64,000 nucleotides of DNA. Source: Rhynchopus sp. YZ270_cl-10 (taxonomy: Eukaryota > Euglenozoa > Diplonemea > Diplonemida > Diplonemidae). Shown in pieces: positions 52,643 to 64,000 of the stretch; position 1 is the stretch's first letter; each line of letters begins with the position of its first letter. Made by a program: the position numbers and the translations under genes. The notes beneath the pieces are model-generated. The model was not told where the DNA came from. It worked only from the letters and a program-made list of their open reading frames with translations, and searched no databases. The stretch is taken from positions 1 through 64,000 of the forward strand of contig OZ037857.1 in assembly GCA_964035575.1 (NCBI GenBank), in the 5' to 3' direction.

Positions 52643-53630
52643 TCATTCAGACACCACATCACCGTTGTCACCCTGAAACTGCAACCGCGCACTCTCCGCA
52701 ATTTTGAACCAATTTGGGGAATGCTGGGAACGAAGCCACTTGAAGTCGTTCACCTACAAAAAATGATGAAGTGGTTTGCTTGGCATTCAAAAAAAAAGCA
52801 AAAAAAAATAGCCAAATATTCTTTCCCGACTCCAAAAAGGTACATACCTTGTCCCACTGCGAGACGGTGCCTTTGAGGGTGGTGCTGTTAATCGTCTGCT
52901 CTTTGGTATCAAAGTCCCATGTGAAGGGTGCAAAGCCGACAGAGGTGCATGACTCGATGATGGGCTCGCTGACGCAGTGCAGATAGAAGGAGGTGTTGTG
53001 TGTGTCGTGGATACGGAGCTGTCGTGCAGCCGCAACGAAGGTGCAGTCGGTGCAGTCCTGCACAAAGACACTGCCGTCGATGGGCTTGATGAGCACCTTG
53101 CAGTTGCGCAGGTTGCGGATGAAGATCGACGTCGACGGCGCAATATGGATCGTCTCATCCACCCGGTCCACCACACGCGCAGCGTTCTCCTCTGCACCGT
53201 CCCGCTGTGTGCTGTCGGTGTGGTCCTCCTGCTCCTTCTCCTCCAGCAACACCGGCCTCGTGTCGCGGGTGAACGAAAACCGCTTCTTCCCCGAGAGCTT
53301 CACACCGTTTATCGCAGTCATGCACTCCCCCAGCGCGACGTTCGCACGCTGCTTATCCCACTGCGGGAGGTAGCGGCAGGCCTGCTGCAGGGAGGAAAGC
53401 ATTTCTCGGTAGCAGTCGACTGCTGCCTGCACATCGGACGCCTCAACATGGCCGCTGAGCTGCTGCCGCAGCGTGCCGTGGAACATCTTATCAAAGGCGT
53501 CCACGTCTGCACTCAAGGTGTGCCCCTTCTCGTCCTTCCCTCCTGCATCCCTATCCTTCGCACGCTCCTCCTGCCTCCGCCGCATCCGCTCCTCCAACGA
53601 CCCACCTCCACTTGGCACATCCCCACTCAT
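52643..53630 (-). CDS. TBCC: Tubulin-folding cofactor C, two exons (297 aa)
   Basis: Exons on the minus strand are 53630-52848 and 52753-52643, with a 94-nt intron (GTATG...TAG) in phase 0. ATG 53630 (MSGDVPSGGG) is chosen; the frame upstream is a poly-Pro reading of a GGA repeat. The N-terminal half is a spectrin-like helical domain (LEERMRRRQEERAKD, FHGTLRQQLSG). The C-terminal half is the C-CAP/TBCC beta-helix (IFIRNLRNCKVLIKPIDGSV, QDCTDCTFVAAARQLRIHD, FAPFTWDFDTKEQ), and the second exon supplies the usual VNDFKWLRSQHSPNW end. Cofactor C is the GTPase activator for beta-tubulin in the tubulin-dimer folding pathway. In the typical family a catalytic Arg lies in QxRxH; here QLRIH fits. Confidence 0.95.
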
Positions 53631-55529
53631 CTTTTGCTCTCCGCGCGGAGGTTCTGGAATAGGAGAATGGGGTGATAAGGGTGAAGGAGGGGGAGGGGGA
53701 GGAGGAGGAGGAGGAGGAGGAGGAGGAGGTGGCGGGGGAAATATTTCTATGCATTCAATTTGATAGCATAGGGTAGAGGGGATCAACAAATGTTCCTATC
53801 TTTCCGTAAGGGTGAAGGAGGAGGAGGAGGAGGAGGAGGAGGAGGAGGAAGAGGTGGTGGGAAGGAAATATGTAGGTTTTTTGTATTTTGCTTGGATTGG
53901 TACTGAAGGTAGCCTTGTGTGTTGTTGTTTTTTTTTTTTGTGCCTACTGATTGGTGCAGGTGTACTGTGTTTCTTTCAAAAGCCATTTTGAAGGGATCGA
54001 AACGGTGGAGAGAGGGAGTGAGAGAGTGAGAGGGAAGGGCGGGAGGAGGGGAAACTGAAAAAGAAGGTTTTGGTCTGGTGTTCCAAAAAAAAAAATGTTA
54101 CAATGTGCCGAAACGGCACAAAAAAAGCCAAAAAATTATTTCTTATACTTTATGTTCTACTGAATAGAAGGTATAATCACTAAATGTACCCAAAACTTTT
54201 TTTTTTTCTTTAGGTGGAATCACTGGATTGCCTGCCTATCGTTGGATCAAAGAAAAGAATCCTCCCTCCGCGCAAAGAATGTGGCTCTCCATATGGCCAG
54301 ACTCTCTCTCGCTGCTACAGAACCCAGACTACAGTTTTGACAGACAACTTTTTCTGTTTCAGAGAACATGTATAAAAAAATATATAAAAGGCCGCGCAGA
54401 GACATCCGTATGACACATCTACCAACTTCACCTCCATAAAAGGATTTACTTTTATTTTTGCAAAGATGAAAAGGCGAAAACCACCCCGCCTTACTACCTT
54501 CTATGAGGGATGAGGGCAGACGTATTTGTCTTTCATTGCACGCAACCCTGAAGAAGCTGCGCACAGCCTTGGCGCTGAGACATGATAATGAAACGGGGGG
54601 TGGTGGTGGTGGGACGCGGGATGGGGATATTTCTCTATATTCGTCTCTCTTTTGTGACTACCCGTGTGCGTTACAATGTTGGGCGAGGGAAATGCCAAAA
54701 AAAAAAAGACAATTCAATTATTGGGTCAAATCCCAACGCACAAACAATAGTGCAAAGGTTTCCAACATAGTCCACACGGCGTAATAGGCGACTCTCATAT
54801 TAAAAAAAAAACACACTCGGTGTTTTGGTGTGTTTGGACACTGAGTGTTGAAAAAAAGAAAGAAAAGAAAAAAACTAACACACATTCCCCTCATCTCTCT
54901 TTTGAACACACACTGCTTTTTTCCCTTGTATGGTGTTTATGTGGCTAAATCATGAACATCCAGTAGTGTGTTTTCCTTTTTTTTGTAGCTTTTTAGCTTA
55001 ATTTTTTTTGTCTACATCCCAAGCTCTTGCCCATACAAAGTACAGGAATGGCTAAGGAGTTTTATTGGTGTTGTTCAACGAATGTAAAGTTGTAAAGTTG
55101 TTAGAAAAAAAAATAGGCAAGACTTGCGAAGAAAGAAAAAACAGAGGAAAAAAAACAAAAATCTTGTACACTCTATTCAGGAGAACAGAAAAACATGAGA
55201 GAAAATAATTCGGAATTTCCGTCGTAAAAATTATCGACCACAATGTTCGACCTTTTCAGGATTTTTTTTTTTCTCTGGAAGTTCGACCTTTTTTTTACGG
55301 AACATTTTTACGATTACTGGTGGCATGGGGAGGGGGAGGAAAAAGTGCGAATCATCCCCCCCCCTTCAGCCACATCAATTACGGTACTTTCAAATCAAAG
55401 AAAAATCACTCTCCAATACATCAAACTCCCCTGAGAGTCTATAAATAATCCCCCTAAAAAGCCCCCAGCCCCGAATCACATCCTCGACCGACGACCCCCA
55501 AAAAAAATAGCACAAAATAGCACTATAAA
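53631..55529. other. Intergenic region with (GGA)n tracts
   Basis: GGA-type microsatellites lie at about 53690-53732 and 53815-53851, in the upstream region of TBCC. The rest is AT-rich without a supported gene. The last 100 bp are the probable 3' UTR of adenine deaminase. Confidence 0.6.
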
Positions 55530-56790
55530 TCACACTATATCACACTGTTTTGCATCCCCATTCAGTCGTACCATCCTCTGCTTCAAAGTCTTTGGAAGGC
55601 CGTCCTTCCCTTCTGTGGATGCAAGAAGGACGTCGATACCTTCTAGCCCGCCTTCCCCTTCGACATATGAATCAACAAGGGAGACGTACAGGGCCTTCTC
55701 AGCGGTGCTGAGAAACGAGCTTTCGAAGGAGGCCTTCGCGAGGGTAATGGTCTCTGCCGCAGTGAAGCTGCAGGTCAGCACCGACACGTAGAACACCATC
55801 GCCAGATACCCCCCAAAATACGCAGGATCGTCCGAATTGAGGGTCACCACAATGTCGTTCTCCATGATCTGACGGGGCACTGTGTTGTCCCCTGCAAAAA
55901 ATCGTTCATACACCCGCAACATCATATTCGAGGTGGGGCACACTGTCAGTGGAAGCTTCTTCTGCCGAATCACCTCCATTACCTTTTCGTCCTTCAGACA
56001 CATCACACCGTGGTCCAGTCTTTCTACCTTTAGATCGTGGATTGCCTCTGTGAGGTATGGTTCTGGTGTGCCTTCTTCCCCTGCGTGGCATGTGGTGTGT
56101 CCCACCTTGAGGTCGTCTCTCGCGAGGTCGTAGGTTGATGCGAAGACAGCGGGGGTGGAGTGGAGCTCGTAGTTGCTCATCCCCAGGGCGATGACTTTGC
56201 CGTCATCAACGAAGGGGCGGAGTTGGTGGATGAGCTCCTCAGCAGAGGGGGATCCGGTGCGATCGTCTGACGAAATGATCTTAAAATCTCTCAACAAACT
56301 GACAATAAGCCGTCCATGGAACCGGAGCGGCCCGCTCTCATGAGATGCTTCGAGGAGAGGTGCGTGAAGACCGTCGATAACATCGGAGAGGGCCACACCG
56401 AGGCGAAGGTGGGTCTGCGCGTCGAAGAAAATCTCGGCGTAGACAATCCCGTTTTCTCTTGCACGGTCGATATAGTCTTGCATCAGGTCACTGAAGTCCC
56501 GTTTTGTCCTAAGCGCCGACGTTGCAGCATTGTACAACTTCAAAAAATCCCCCAAATCTTCAAAACTCTGCCTCAACCCTACAATATGGGCAGTATACTC
56601 CTCGGCTGTCGTCCCCTCAGGCAGACCCTCCCCAGCAATCAATTCCCCGAGAAGGCCGTTTCTCTCTGCAATCTTAGTCAACCTCTCCGGCTCCAACGTC
56701 CCCTCGATGTGTACGTGAAGCTCAGCCTTGGGCAACCCGGTGGCATAGTTTCCCAATCCATCTTTCGGCACGTCTCGTGCCCATTTGGTC

Positions 56791-56792
<2 letters not shown>
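55530..56792 (-). CDS. Adenine deaminase, adenosine-deaminase superfamily (420 aa)
   Basis: It starts at ATG 56792, only a few bases from the (GA)n tract. The first zinc motif is HVHIEG (in LPKAELHVHIEGTLEPE). The catalytic HAGE appears in TTCHAGEEG, followed by LDHGVMC, and the last metal ligand lies in NSDDPAYFGGY. The DPAYFGGY form is typical of adenine deaminases (Aah1 type), whereas adenosine deaminases usually differ there, so adenine to hypoxanthine is the favoured reaction in purine salvage. The protein has about 60-70 residues more than the usual 340-360, mainly a C-terminal extension ending QCDIV. No intron. A retrotransposon sits about 50 bp upstream of the start. Confidence 0.88.

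Positions 56793-56795
<3 letters not shown>

Positions 56796-56839
<44 letters not shown>
56796..56839. repeat. (GA)n tract, left flank of the retrotransposon
   Basis: About 44 bp of perfect GA dinucleotide between the adenine deaminase start and the first split repeat. Together with 61968-62177 it is the likely interrupted target. Confidence 0.95.
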
Positions 56840-56843
<4 letters not shown>

Positions 56844-57326
56844 TAGATACTATTCCTGTAGGTGAAAAAAGGTGTGAAGTTGTCGAAAAAACAAGATGAA
56901 AAAGTTTTGGGTCGGGAAAAAACAGGGTGGAGGTTCGTTTATGTATTGTTGTGGGGGAAGAGAGGTGTTGTGGGGGAAGAGAGGTAAGTTGGGTAGGGGA
57001 GCAAAAAACAAGAATTTTTCTGATGAAGATGAGTGATTTTTGTGTCCCTAACCATCCCCCCCTCCCCTTCCAACCTTCAGCTCCGCTGAAGTGGTATTGT
57101 TTAAGAATCAAAAAAGGGTAGAAGCATTCATTTTTGGAATAGTATTATCTAGATCTCTCAAGTCGTAGCTATAGCTCCTTACTTCGTACTTGAGAGAGAA
57201 ATCTAGATACTATTCCTGTAGGTGAAAAAAGGTGTGAAGTTGTCGAAAAAACAAGATGAAAAAGTTTTGGGTCGGGAAAAAACAGGGTGGAGGTTCGTTT
57301 ATGTATTGTTGTGGGGGAAGAGAGGT
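56840..57326. repeat. Split direct repeats A1-B1-A2
   Basis: A1 and A2 (about 127 bp each) match closely from AATCTAGATACTATTCC to GAAGAGAGGT. B1 matches B2 at 61743-61972. The short end motif GTGGGGGAAGAGAGGT closes A1 and A2 and opens B1 and B2. At the B1/A2 junction two inverted arms (57138-57163 and 57188-57214) flank a 24-bp spacer, the shape of a tyrosine-recombinase site. Confidence 0.9.
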
Positions 57327-57401
57327 ATCACGATTATACCCTTTTACTACTACTCTACTCGATTCTTTCTCATCCACTGTGACCCCCTTGACCCGTGACC
57401 C

Positions 57402-60400
57402 CTAAATAAAAAATCCCTGGTTCCCCACTTTGAAGTGCAGGTCCACTCGCGGTGTTTGTCCAGGTGCACGAATGGCGTGGCCGGACCCTGCTCTGCGGGA
57501 TGGTTCATCCGCTGGCATCACCTTCGTCGAGATCCACTGCGTCTGCAAAGCGGCGCGCTCAATCTGTGTAAACACAGAAGAGAGCACACTGTTCACCAAG
57601 CGCACGCGTGACCTCCCTGTCTCACAACATATCGCCAGCGCGTCGTTGTCCACGAACAACAGCACCCCTTCCTTCTCGTTGCCACCTCCGTACGCCATCC
57701 CTTTTGCCACCGCCGCGGCCTCTAGTTGGAATATTTCCTTGTGCGTGTGCTTTTTCTCCCACTTTCCCCAGTATTCGTGCACCTGCGGGTCGCCCCACTT
57801 CTGGACCACCACCCCCCATCCCGTCGTCGACGCGTCAGTAAAAATGACCGTGCCGTAAAATTCGAATTTTGGGGGGAGAGACATCCATGAATCACACCCA
57901 AGCGCACGCCTCGTTCCTTCGGTAATCTCCGCTACCAGGGCGTCCGGGGTCCTGACTACGCTGTCCCATTCCAGCGGACCAGAGGCTATCGCTTTTGCCC
58001 ACATCTTCATCCTTTCCATCATCTGGGGGAAGAAGCACAGCGGTGTGCCGCACACATGCAGAACGCGCAGAGTGATGCCGAAGATGTTCCAGAGTTCCCT
58101 CACTGTGTGTTCCCTCGGAGAGTAAGCAAAAGCGGTGAACTTTTCGCGCGCAGCATCACGCCATTCTTGTGGGAAGCGAAACGTGTTTGTACCTAGATTC
58201 CATTCCACTCCGATGTAGATGACGACGGGAGAGGGGGAGAGAGAAGATTTTGCTGTGTTGATCTCACCTCCCACGTATGCAATCCTTTCGAGTAGCAGCT
58301 TAGTGCGAGCCGTACATTCTTCTACGCTACATCCGACAATCAGGATGTCGTCCAGGTAAACTGCAGCCCATTGTAGCATCTCTCCCACCAAAGCTTCCGA
58401 TCCCCGTTGGGCCACCAGCGGTGCGTACGCCCACCCCATTGGAAGGCGGGTCCATTTGTACCACGTTGTACCGTTTCGAAAAACAAAAAATGAAGCTGTC
58501 TCCTCGCACAACCTGAACTGGTGAAACCATCCTTTCATGTCCACCACACATCCAAACCTAGCCCCTACCTTTCTCAGTTTTTTGCTCAAGTCTGGGGGGG
58601 AGAATAATGAGAACTTAGGTGGTTTCTGCATTGCCTGGTTGATTGGGCGTCCGTCGATGATGGTGCGGTGGATGTGCGGATCCTTCTTCGGTGTTGTAAA
58701 AACTGCCACCATCCCCTGTGCCTTTTCCTGTCTTCTTAGCTGTTGGATAACACCAGCTTTCAGACACTGCTGCACAAAAGAGGGTCGCAAATCCGATTTT
58801 GGTCCCGGCACCGAAATGTGCTTCGTCTGGGCCTTGGGTATGGCTTCAGGGTCGGTGATCCACTTGAGGAATTCCGTGTCCTGTTTTGCCCCCACCGCCA
58901 GTTCTCTCAGCCTGTCCACCGCAAGGGTTCCCTTCGGGAAAGAGTCTAGCTTGTCTCTTTTCCCCGGTGCGTTCGGTTGCAAAGACACATATCCGAACGA
59001 GCTTCCGACGTCCTCCTCCACCCGGTCAGCCCTCTCCTCGTATCTTCTGGACAAGTGTTCGATCATGTCCGACAAGATCGCATCTTGGTGCTTCACTGCA
59101 GCGGCCTCAGCAGCTTCGTCTGCGCCTGACGTTTTCTGGGATTCAACTCGTCCAAATAGAACAGAGTTGTAGAGGCGTTTTTGTGGCGGAGGGCCTGTTG
59201 CATTGTCTCCGCATGTGTGTTCTCCTCGTCCCCCACCAGCGCCCCATCCATCTCCTGTGCTGCTCCTCGTTTTGTGGAGTGTAACCATGCGTCGCCGGGC
59301 ATCGCTTCCCGTATCTCCCTCTTCACCCTCTCGTACTGCCGACCTTCCCCCCCGAACACGCATACCCCCCTGAGCTGCTTCCTCCAAAACCCCACGGCGA
59401 TTGCTGTAAGCGGACCTGGTGGCATGTACACCGCAGGCGACCAGGTCATCCGCCCTTTGTCTTTCGCAAAGATTCCCAACCCCACCTTCGTCACATCGTC
59501 CCCTCCCCCCATTTCGCGAACGTCCTCGCTCGTGAGGAAACGCAGGTCCGGTATCCTGCACCGAGTCACCCAAGCTGTGGCTAACATCGCGGCCGAGTCT
59601 TCCCGCCCCTTCGCAATCAGAGAACGAAGTGCGCCTTTGATGTCCCCCGTCTTGACGGGAAGAGCGCGGTTGGGACGGATGTAGGTGGACAGTCGGATGA
59701 GTGCTCTTTTGAAAAGAAGTACCTGCTTGGTCCGAACCCCCTTGTGTCCTTCCTGCATTAGGGATTTGCATAGTTTTCCGATGTAGTTCGCTACGGACTT
59801 CGGGTTTGCGCTCCCCAGTGACCACCATGCGAACCGGCATATCGCCTCGCTCAGCTTGCATTCTCCTGGAAGGTTCTCCGCAGCGAAAGTTTTGAAGCGT
59901 CGCAGTAGGCTCTGGTTTTTGGAGAAGGTGGAGGGTGCGGTCGCGTATAACGGTATCTCGTCCCAGGATAGCTTTTGCTGAATCAGCTTTCCCAACTCCT
60001 TTCCGTTGCGCGTAGTAAAAAACGTGGTCTCGTTCGTCAACCTCTGCGTTGTCTCCGTCTTTCGCATCTCGTTCCCCTTTCGTCGTGGAAACGTTGGTGG
60101 AGGTGCGGGAGGAGGTGTCTGCGTATCCCCTGATCGCTTTGGTGTGCCCTGGGCCATAGTCTGTGCATCCTCTCCGCTGCTCTGGGGCTGGGTCGTTTTG
60201 CTTTTTGTGCCCTGGGGCAGGGACTTTGTCGCTCTTATGCGCGAGCCCTGGAACAGGGACTTTGTGGGTGATGTGCTTTGAAACAGGGATTTTTCCACCG
60301 TGTGTGTGCCCCGGGACGGGGACTGATTGTTCACTCGTGTGCCCTGGAACAGGGGCTTCTTCACGTTCTTTGGGGTGCCCTGGAACCGGGACTGTGTGTT

Positions 60401-60710
60401 CGCTAATGCGCCCTGGGACAGGGACTTCTCTATTTTCGAGTGCTGGCCCTGGGACAGGGACCGAGAGTTTGAGGTGCCCTGGGACAGGGGCTTTTTGTTT
60501 GATATGTGTTGGGATGGGGACAGTGTGATTGAGGTGCTCTGGGACAGAGACTGTGTGTTCGCTAATGTGCCCTGGGACAGGGACTGTGTGTTCACTAAGG
60601 CTCCCTGGGACAGGGGCCGTTTCGACTTCGCCGAAGTGCCCTGGGACAGGGGCTTCAGAAGCGTCTGCTGCCTGTGTTGAAGCGACGAAAATGAGAGGTT
60701 CCCTCCGCAT
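57402..60710 (-). CDS. RT/RNase H frame of the tyrosine-recombinase element
   Basis: This part belongs to the retrotransposon. The recognisable RT lies in the half nearer 57402: FTTPKKDPHIHRTIIDGRPI, CVVDMKGWFHQFRL, LPMGWAYAPLVAQRG and YLDDILIVG. DIRS-type RNase H follows (FTDASTTGWG, FVDNDALAI). The upstream half of the frame overlaps the recombinase frame and is dominated by PVPGH-type repeats, so how much of it is real protein is uncertain. In the family RT and RNase H copy the RNA and the recombinase inserts a circular DNA. Confidence 0.8.
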   Translation of the reverse strand: MRREPLIFVASTQAADASEAPVPGHFGEVETAPVPGSLSEHTVPVPGHISEHTVSVPEHLNHTVPIPTHIKQKAPVPGHLKLSVPVPGPALENREVPVPGRISEHTVPVPGHPKEREEAPVPGHTSEQSVPVPGHTHGGKIPVSKHITHKVPVPGLAHKSDKVPAPGHKKQNDPAPEQRRGCTDYGPGHTKAIRGYADTSSRTSTNVSTTKGERDAKDGDNAEVDERDHVFYYAQRKGVGKADSAKAILGRDTVIRDRTLHLLQKPEPTATLQNFRCGEPSRRMQAERGDMPVRMVVTGERKPEVRSELHRKTMQIPNAGRTQGGSDQAGTSFQKSTHPTVHLHPSQPRSSRQDGGHQRRTSFSDCEGAGRLGRDVSHSLGDSVQDTGPAFPHERGRSRNGGRGRCDEGGVGNLCERQRADDLVACGVHATRSAYSNRRGVLEEAAQGGMRVRGGRSAVREGEEGDTGSDARRRMVTLHKTRSSTGDGWGAGGGRGEHTCGDNATGPPPQKRLYNSVLFGRVESQKTSGADEAAEAAAVKHQDAILSDMIEHLSRRYEERADRVEEDVGSSFGYVSLQPNAPGKRDKLDSFPKGTLAVDRLRELAVGAKQDTEFLKWITDPEAIPKAQTKHISVPGPKSDLRPSFVQQCLKAGVIQQLRRQEKAQGMVAVFTTPKKDPHIHRTIIDGRPINQAMQKPPKFSLFSPPDLSKKLRKVGARFGCVVDMKGWFHQFRLCEETASFFVFRNGTTWYKWTRLPMGWAYAPLVAQRGSEALVGEMLQWAAVYLDDILIVGCSVEECTARTKLLLERIAYVGGEINTAKSSLSPSPVVIYIGVEWNLGTNTFRFPQEWRDAAREKFTAFAYSPREHTVRELWNIFGITLRVLHVCGTPLCFFPQMMERMKMWAKAIASGPLEWDSVVRTPDALVAEITEGTRRALGCDSWMSLPPKFEFYGTVIFTDASTTGWGVVVQKWGDPQVHEYWGKWEKKHTHKEIFQLEAAAVAKGMAYGGGNEKEGVLLFVDNDALAICCETGRSRVRLVNSVLSSVFTQIERAALQTQWISTKVMPADEPSRRAGSGHAIRAPGQTPRVDLHFKVGNQGFFI
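59093..60595 (-). CDS. Tyrosine recombinase frame of the element
   Basis: Part of the retrotransposon, overlapping the upstream half of the RT frame. The tyrosine-recombinase signature is seen as WVTRCRIPDL (Arg), LHSTKRGAA (His-x-x-Arg-like box), LRHKNAS (His) and TTLFYLDEL (nucleophile Tyr), after a SAM-like core-binding region of about 170 residues. The N-terminal part is an SLSQGT repeat, the other-frame reading of the same DNA repeat. Known relatives express such overlapping frames by non-standard translation or separate messages. Confidence 0.75.
   Translation of the reverse strand: MNTQSLSQGTLANTQSLSQSTSITLSPSQHISNKKPLSQGTSNSRSLSQGQHSKIEKSLSQGALANTQSRFQGTPKNVKKPLFQGTRVNNQSPSRGTHTVEKSLFQSTSPTKSLFQGSRIRATKSLPQGTKSKTTQPQSSGEDAQTMAQGTPKRSGDTQTPPPAPPPTFPRRKGNEMRKTETTQRLTNETTFFTTRNGKELGKLIQQKLSWDEIPLYATAPSTFSKNQSLLRRFKTFAAENLPGECKLSEAICRFAWWSLGSANPKSVANYIGKLCKSLMQEGHKGVRTKQVLLFKRALIRLSTYIRPNRALPVKTGDIKGALRSLIAKGREDSAAMLATAWVTRCRIPDLRFLTSEDVREMGGGDDVTKVGLGIFAKDKGRMTWSPAVYMPPGPLTAIAVGFWRKQLRGVCVFGGEGRQYERVKREIREAMPGDAWLHSTKRGAAQEMDGALVGDEENTHAETMQQALRHKNASTTLFYLDELNPRKRQAQTKLLRPLQ
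60220..60655. repeat. Degenerate minisatellite inside the element (CCCTGGGACAGGGAC-like)
   Basis: A unit of roughly 20-45 bp built around TGCCCTGGGACAGGG recurs a dozen or more times. It encodes PVPGH repeats in the RT frame and SLSQGT repeats in the recombinase frame. Just beyond the array, at about 60774-60804, a GTTTCC hexamer encodes Asn-Gly repeats in the Gag-like protein. Confidence 0.8.
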
Positions 60711-61740
60711 TGGTCCTGTTCCCCTGCGTCTCCGCTTTCCTCTTCGGCGCCCTGCTCCTGCCCTGGTACCCGTTGCCGTTTCCGTTTCCGTTTCCGTTTC
60801 CGTATTTGGTTCCGGCCTTGTCCGCTGCCAACAACGCAGACTTCAGCTTGGTGCCAGTGCTCTCTTCAACCTCCACGGTAGACTGGAATTTCTTCGCAGC
60901 CCTAATTCCCTTTTCCTCGCGGAGGTTGAAGAAGAGAATGCCCACGAGGCATTTCTCTAGCACCTGGTCCACGGTGCCCCCCCGAAGGAGAATGGCCACA
61001 ATGTCGGTCAGCATGAGGGCGGCATCGCGTGCGTCCCCCGCCTTCCCAGGCACGAGCTCCGTCCGGATGAGGGCGACTAACTCCGCTCTACCCGAGGCAT
61101 CAAGCGCTGCCCATTTGGCGCTGTCCCGCTTCACCAAGTTGGGCACTCCTGAGGACTGCGTCGGCAGGGGCACCAGCAAAGTACCCTCCTTCTTCGCCTC
61201 CTCCTCCTCCTCCTCCTCTTTCAGACATTTGTCGAACAGCTGCGACACGGCCGACACACCCCCTCCTGCCGCGCTCCTAGGAGCGGGGGACGCGGAGATG
61301 GGGCGAAGCGAGAAAGTTCTTCTTTCCTCTTTCTTCGCTTCGTCGTCCGTGCCGTCCGGCCCCGCCACGTTCACATCAGGAGAAGAAGGGAGGTCACCGT
61401 CCTCCAACGCTTTCCCGAAGTCCTCCTCCCCCATTGCCTTATAGGCAGCAGGGACGAACAGCGCGATACGGCGATCCGCGACGCTGTCCCAGGAGCCCGG
61501 CTCCGTACGCGTCAGTGTCTCGCACACTTTGCGGGCAGTCGCAATCTCCAACTCCTCCAGGTCCCCGAAACACTCCCACACCATTCCGACGAGCTCCCCG
61601 GTGCACTTGCAGCTTTTGAAGTTTGACTTCAGGGAGTCGGGAGCTCCCTTAAGCCAGTTCTCGCTGATGCCAGAGTGCGTGAAGGAGAACTCCTTCTTGG
61701 GGGCGTTCAGGAATTCTTCCAAAATATTGTGGAAAGACAT
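60655..61740 (-). CDS. Gag-like protein of the element (361 aa)
   Basis: ATG 61740 lies immediately inside repeat B2. The frame upstream of it is repeat B2 itself, and the same peptide appears in B1. No zinc knuckle is seen. The middle is helical and acidic/Lys-rich; the C-terminus has Asn-Gly repeats followed by an Arg-rich stretch (RSRAPKRKAE) that could bind RNA. By position it is the Gag-like first ORF of DIRS-group elements. Confidence 0.65.
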   Translation of the reverse strand: MSFHNILEEFLNAPKKEFSFTHSGISENWLKGAPDSLKSNFKSCKCTGELVGMVWECFGDLEELEIATARKVCETLTRTEPGSWDSVADRRIALFVPAAYKAMGEEDFGKALEDGDLPSSPDVNVAGPDGTDDEAKKEERRTFSLRPISASPAPRSAAGGGVSAVSQLFDKCLKEEEEEEEAKKEGTLLVPLPTQSSGVPNLVKRDSAKWAALDASGRAELVALIRTELVPGKAGDARDAALMLTDIVAILLRGGTVDQVLEKCLVGILFFNLREEKGIRAAKKFQSTVEVEESTGTKLKSALLAADKAGTKYGNGNGNGNGNGYQGRSRAPKRKAETQGNRTNAEGTSHFRRFNTGSRRF

Positions 61741-61742
61741 GG

Positions 61743-64000
<2,258 letters not shown>

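Noticed and set aside
53631-53789. Poly-Pro N-terminal extension of tubulin cofactor C
   Set aside because: It is the translation of a GGA microsatellite in the 5' flank; the family-like start is at 53630.
11540-56792. Trypanosomatid or bodonid origin, suggested by the one-strand gene order and the cyclase-like protein
   Set aside because: Several genes have ordinary short cis-introns and no spliced-leader evidence can be seen; strand bias alone is not enough.

Overview
The window reads as nuclear DNA of a unicellular eukaryote (a protist) that I cannot place in a lineage from sequence alone. The genes are eukaryote-specific (ARPC1 of the Arp2/3 complex, tubulin cofactor C, a CD36/LIMP-2 receptor, a voltage-gated K+ channel, an FCP/SCP-type phosphatase). 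They use the standard code. They are interrupted by very short introns that start GTATG or GTATA and end in CAG or TAG; most are 47-66 nt, with two longer ones of 94 and 177 nt. Intergenic DNA is AT-rich and full of homopolymer runs, microsatellites and minisatellites. Fifteen host genes from 11.5 to 56.8 kb all lie on the minus strand.

Layout. 0-1.5 kb: degenerate CAG-type repeat. About 1.5-10.26 kb, plus strand: a very large single-ORF LINE with reverse transcriptase, restriction-like endonuclease, zinc fingers and two OTU-like protease domains, ending at a 32-nt poly(A). 10.3-11.5 kb: simple repeats. 11.5-18.1 kb, minus: a four-repeat protein of unknown function, a CD36-family receptor (four exons) and a ubiquitin-like/WD40 protein. 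18.1-21.5 kb: two perfect minisatellites, strong hairpins and a 219-bp direct repeat. 21.5-34.3 kb, minus: a six-TM cyclase-homology protein, an FCP/SCP phosphatase, a 1,572-aa ART-NACHT-pentapeptide-WD40 STAND protein, and ARPC1 (five exons), whose first intron is almost entirely a 7-bp satellite. 36.3-46.6 kb, minus: an unrecognised 673-aa protein, a Kv channel, a multi-pass membrane protein, and a secreted LVIVD-type beta-propeller. A worn pogo-like transposase lies between the last two. 48.0-52.3 kb, minus: a protein with four WGR domains and a PARP-type helical region whose catalytic domain is of the R-S-E ADP-ribosyltransferase type, followed upstream by a truncated WGR-only paralog. 52.6-56.8 kb, minus: tubulin cofactor C and adenine deaminase. 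56.84-61.98 kb, minus: a whole-looking tyrosine-recombinase retrotransposon of the DIRS/Ngaro group with split direct repeats, sitting inside a (GA)n tract just upstream of the adenine deaminase start. 62.2-64 kb: no clear gene.

The most interesting biology is the pair of related R-S-E ADP-ribosyltransferase domains about 17 kb apart. One is fused to a NACHT/WD40 signalling NTPase, which is the build of STAND immune sensors. The other is fused to nick-sensing-type WGR modules and a PARP regulatory region. The two mobile elements are also unusual: a LINE with two OTU domains, and a tyrosine-recombinase element whose ends, internal junction and target site all share GAGAGA.
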